Below, piece after piece: positions 7,799-9,631 of a stretch of DNA of 9,631 nt. Source of the stretch: Nitrospira sp. GTDB lineage: Bacteria > Nitrospirota > Nitrospiria > Nitrospirales > Nitrospiraceae. The position numbers and the translations under genes are program-made. The stretch spans positions 1 through 9,631 of the forward strand of contig JAICVE010000082.1 in NCBI GenBank assembly GCA_025935475.1, given 5' to 3'. Numbering within the stretch: position 1 is the first letter of the stretch; each line of letters begins with the position of its first letter. The notes beneath the pieces are model-generated. The model worked only from the letters and a program-made list of their open reading frames with translations, ran no database searches and was not told where the DNA came from.

Positions 7799-7828
7799 AT
7801 CATACCTGTGCGCGCTACGCTGTGGCAA
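7799..7828 (-). promoter_or_regulatory. Sigma70-like promoter for the CBS/zinc-ribbon unit
   Basis: Minus-strand -35 TTGCCA (7823-7828, five of six consensus bases), an 18-bp spacer, and -10 TATGAT (7799-7804, five of six). The predicted start site near 7792 gives a leader of about 30 nt holding the GGAGG site of the CBS gene. It lies within the 168-bp gap after the proline-rich protein gene, so the CBS/zinc-ribbon pair can be transcribed independently of the helicase operon. Confidence 0.6.
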
Positions 7829-7928
7829 GCACCGGTTCTGCCTCTCGAACAGCCTCTTTTTGAAACCCGCTCTCCGGGAGGAACCACCATTCTTTTGGAG
7901 TTGCTGCATGGAAGGACGGCTGGTCAGA

Positions 7929-8390
7929 TCATCGTCCGGCGCAGCGCTGGCCTCCCATTCCGTCCGGTGTACAGCGAATGGTTCCCGAATAATCCGGTCC
8001 AACGGGCGCAGGGATCGTATAGGCGGGAACAGGATAGTCCGGCATAGCGGGCCGAACTGGGACTGGCGGCGACGACTGGAGCCTGGCCGGCGCCTCCGTC
8101 CGGCCGGCCGATGATGAGGGTGATGGCGCAGGACGTTGTCCGTATGAAGGTTCGATCAGGGACGGCGCCGCATCGGGAGGTGTTGGCTGCCTTGAGGTGT
8201 CCGACAGCCTCTCTTCCGACCGTTGGGATTCTTGATCCGCCAGCATGGCGCGAATGGCCTTGAGATTTTCTTCGGCATCGTCCTGCGACGTGAGGTCCAT
8301 CTCTTGGACGGGGTCACCGACCATGATCAGCCCACAGCCGCCGCCTGACCCCAAGCAGCACATCAGCACGGCTGCCAGACGAATGTCCAT
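7929..8390 (-). CDS. Small proline-rich exported protein, possible lipoprotein
   Basis: A 153-residue protein I do not recognise. The N-terminus (MDIRLAAVLMCCLG) has one Arg, a short hydrophobic core and cysteines at 11, 12 and 19, suggesting export and perhaps lipidation, but no cysteine has a proper lipobox. A charged helical stretch follows (28-62). The middle is low-complexity and Pro/Ser/Ala-rich (68-133), and the end carries a Cys pair in GTIRCTPDGMGGQRC (136-150) that could form a disulfide. It starts 15 nt after the helicase stop, so it is probably transcribed with it; a G-rich run (GGGGGGCGG) may act as ribosome binding site. It could be an outer-membrane-associated or periplasmic protein. 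Function unknown. Confidence 0.72.
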   Translation of the reverse strand: MDIRLAAVLMCCLGSGGGCGLIMVGDPVQEMDLTSQDDAEENLKAIRAMLADQESQRSEERLSDTSRQPTPPDAAPSLIEPSYGQRPAPSPSSSAGRTEAPARLQSSPPVPVRPAMPDYPVPAYTIPAPVGPDYSGTIRCTPDGMGGQRCAGR

Positions 8391-8405
8391 TGCGCCGCCC
8401 CCCGA

Positions 8406-9631
8406 TCATTCGCGAAACAATCTTACTGGCACCTTGCGTCCTTTGATTCTCGTCCGACCCAAGACCTCGACAATGCCCTTCACCATGGGTTCGGGGACGT
8501 CCACGAGAGAGAAGCGCTCCTCGATTTGAATCGCCCCGATGACATTGGAATTTATTTTCGCCTCATTGGCAATGGCGCCGACGAGATCGCCTGGCCGGAT
8601 GCCCGTGTCCCGTCCAGCTCCCACATAGATGCGTGCCATGCCAGCCTCTCGTCCCCGAGGGGAGGCTCGGCCTGCAGACGGACGTTCGACCGGGCCGGCA
8701 TGCCCTTGACGCTGCCGGTCATAGGACGACGCCCCATAGCGCGGGTTCGGCCGGTGCGCATCAGGCGGCCTGATCGGCATGGCCGGGATGTCTTCTTCGA
8801 CCCGTTCGCCTCCCTGAGCGCGGAAGATCAGTTTCATCGCTGCCGCAGCGATCGCGGTGGCGTCGCCAGAATCAGCCATGGCCCGGACGACTCCCTTGAA
8901 CTCATCGATGTTGTCCGTCCGCAGGGCTTCCAGCACCACCGCTCTCGTACGCTCCAACCGTTTGCCCAGAAGATCCGCGGCGGACGGCACAGACGCCACA
9001 GTCACTTTGGCTTTTGTGTGCTGTTCGATGCTTCTCAACAGCCGTTGCTCACGCGGGTCGAGAATCGTGATCGCCGCGCCTTCCCGTCCGGCCCGGCCGG
9101 TCCGGCCGATGCGATGTACATAGACCTCCGCCGAAGAGGGCAAATCGTAGTTGATGACGTGCGAGACGTGCGGAATGTCCAGGCCGCGGGCCGCCACATC
9201 AGTGGCGACGAGCAATTCCGTCTGCCCCGTACGGAACGCCTGCATGACCCGATCGCGTTGCACCTGACTCATGCCACCGTGAATGGCCTCTGCACGAGAA
9301 CCACGGCTGTTCAACATCTGGGTGACTTCGTCGACTTCCAGCCTCGTGCGGCAGAAGATGAGTGCCGATTTTGGGCCGGCTATGTCGATAATGCGTGCTA
9401 ATGTGGCTCCGCGATAGGGCCGCGCGACGATGTAGGCCGTTTGCTGCACCCGAGGAGCCGCGCCAGCCTTCACCGGTTCCTTCTCAATGGTGATTTCGGT
9501 CGGATGCTTGAGATGCCGGTGCGCGATCGACTTGATGCGAGGCGGCATGGTTGCCGAAAACAAGGCCGTTTGTTTCACAGCCGGGGTTTGTTCCAGAATG
9601 GCATCGAGATCGTCGGCAAACCCCATGTCGA
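8406..9631 (-). CDS. DEAD-box RNA helicase with C-terminal DbpA-type RNA-binding domain (partial)
   Basis: ATP-dependent RNA helicase; the gene runs off the right edge, so the Walker A and DEAD motifs are outside. The visible part begins DMGFADDLDAIL, which normally follows DEAD-x-x-L. Numbering from that Met: motif III SAT (24-26), motif IV region ALIFCRT (88-94), motif V VATDVAARGLD (140-150) and motif VI HRIGRTGRAGREG (171-183). An Arg/Pro-rich linker follows (285-328), then a DbpA-like RRM fold (331-406; RIYVGAGRDTGIRPGDLVGA). This arrangement resembles CsdA/DeaD and DbpA, which act in ribosome assembly and cold adaptation. The full gene symbol is uncertain. The proline-rich protein gene follows after 15 nt. 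Confidence 0.95.
   Translation of the reverse strand, partial: DMGFADDLDAILEQTPAVKQTALFSATMPPRIKSIAHRHLKHPTEITIEKEPVKAGAAPRVQQTAYIVARPYRGATLARIIDIAGPKSALIFCRTRLEVDEVTQMLNSRGSRAEAIHGGMSQVQRDRVMQAFRTGQTELLVATDVAARGLDIPHVSHVINYDLPSSAEVYVHRIGRTGRAGREGAAITILDPREQRLLRSIEQHTKAKVTVASVPSAADLLGKRLERTRAVVLEALRTDNIDEFKGVVRAMADSGDATAIAAAAMKLIFRAQGGERVEEDIPAMPIRPPDAHRPNPRYGASSYDRQRQGHAGPVERPSAGRASPRGREAGMARIYVGAGRDTGIRPGDLVGAIANEAKINSNVIGAIQIEERFSLVDVPEPMVKGIVEVLGRTRIKGRKVPVRLFRE

Noticed and set aside
7866..7878. Short hairpin CCCG-N5-CGGG after the proline-rich protein gene
   Set aside because: A 4-bp stem with only TTT after it on the minus strand; too weak to call a terminator.
8526..9401. Long plus-strand open frame of 291 codons
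   Set aside because: It lies wholly antisense to the helicase gene, whose motifs are unambiguous; the translation is Arg/His-rich shadow sequence with no domain.

Overview
This is a chromosomal window of roughly 58-60% GC (estimated by eye) from a Gram-negative-type bacterium. Two predicted exported or lipoprotein genes, the gene density and the style of the housekeeping proteins would fit Nitrospira or a relative. That placement is inference from gene style only; there is no rRNA or other marker in the window. I see no tRNA, rRNA, CRISPR array, insertion sequence, integrase or phage gene, and no recognisable defence system.

Layout. Positions 1-2980 (minus strand) hold zwf (glucose-6-phosphate dehydrogenase) followed after 3 nt by an MFS transporter of the sugar/metabolite:H+ symporter type. 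This is a tight two-gene unit with a plausible promoter and a 17-bp palindrome just upstream of zwf. Positions 3177-3575 (minus) hold a YjbQ/UPF0047 protein. Positions 3662-5041 (minus) hold a predicted lipoprotein whose body looks like a beta-propeller. A 414-bp divergent spacer (5042-5455) carries a 35-codon ORF with a consensus ribosome binding site, a 6-codon ORF with a similar site, and two inverted repeats. Positions 5456-6367 (plus) hold an AEC-family permease, the only well-supported plus-strand gene. It converges on the right-hand block across a 204-bp spacer that contains a GC-rich, strongly self-complementary segment.

The right-hand block is all minus strand. In transcription order it is a DEAD-box RNA helicase with a C-terminal DbpA-type RNA-binding domain (5' end beyond the window), a small proline-rich exported protein 15 nt downstream, then a tandem-CBS-domain protein and a small zinc-ribbon protein. 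The CBS/zinc-ribbon pair has its own good sigma70-like promoter at 7799-7828.

Functionally the window is mainly housekeeping: NADPH supply through the oxidative pentose phosphate entry step, two transporters, RNA remodelling, and a nucleotide-sensing (CBS) regulator. The least explained parts are the lipoprotein and its leader with short ORFs, the zinc-ribbon partner of the CBS protein, and the proline-rich protein behind the helicase. I found no convincing new multi-gene system; the findings are individual leads of modest interest.
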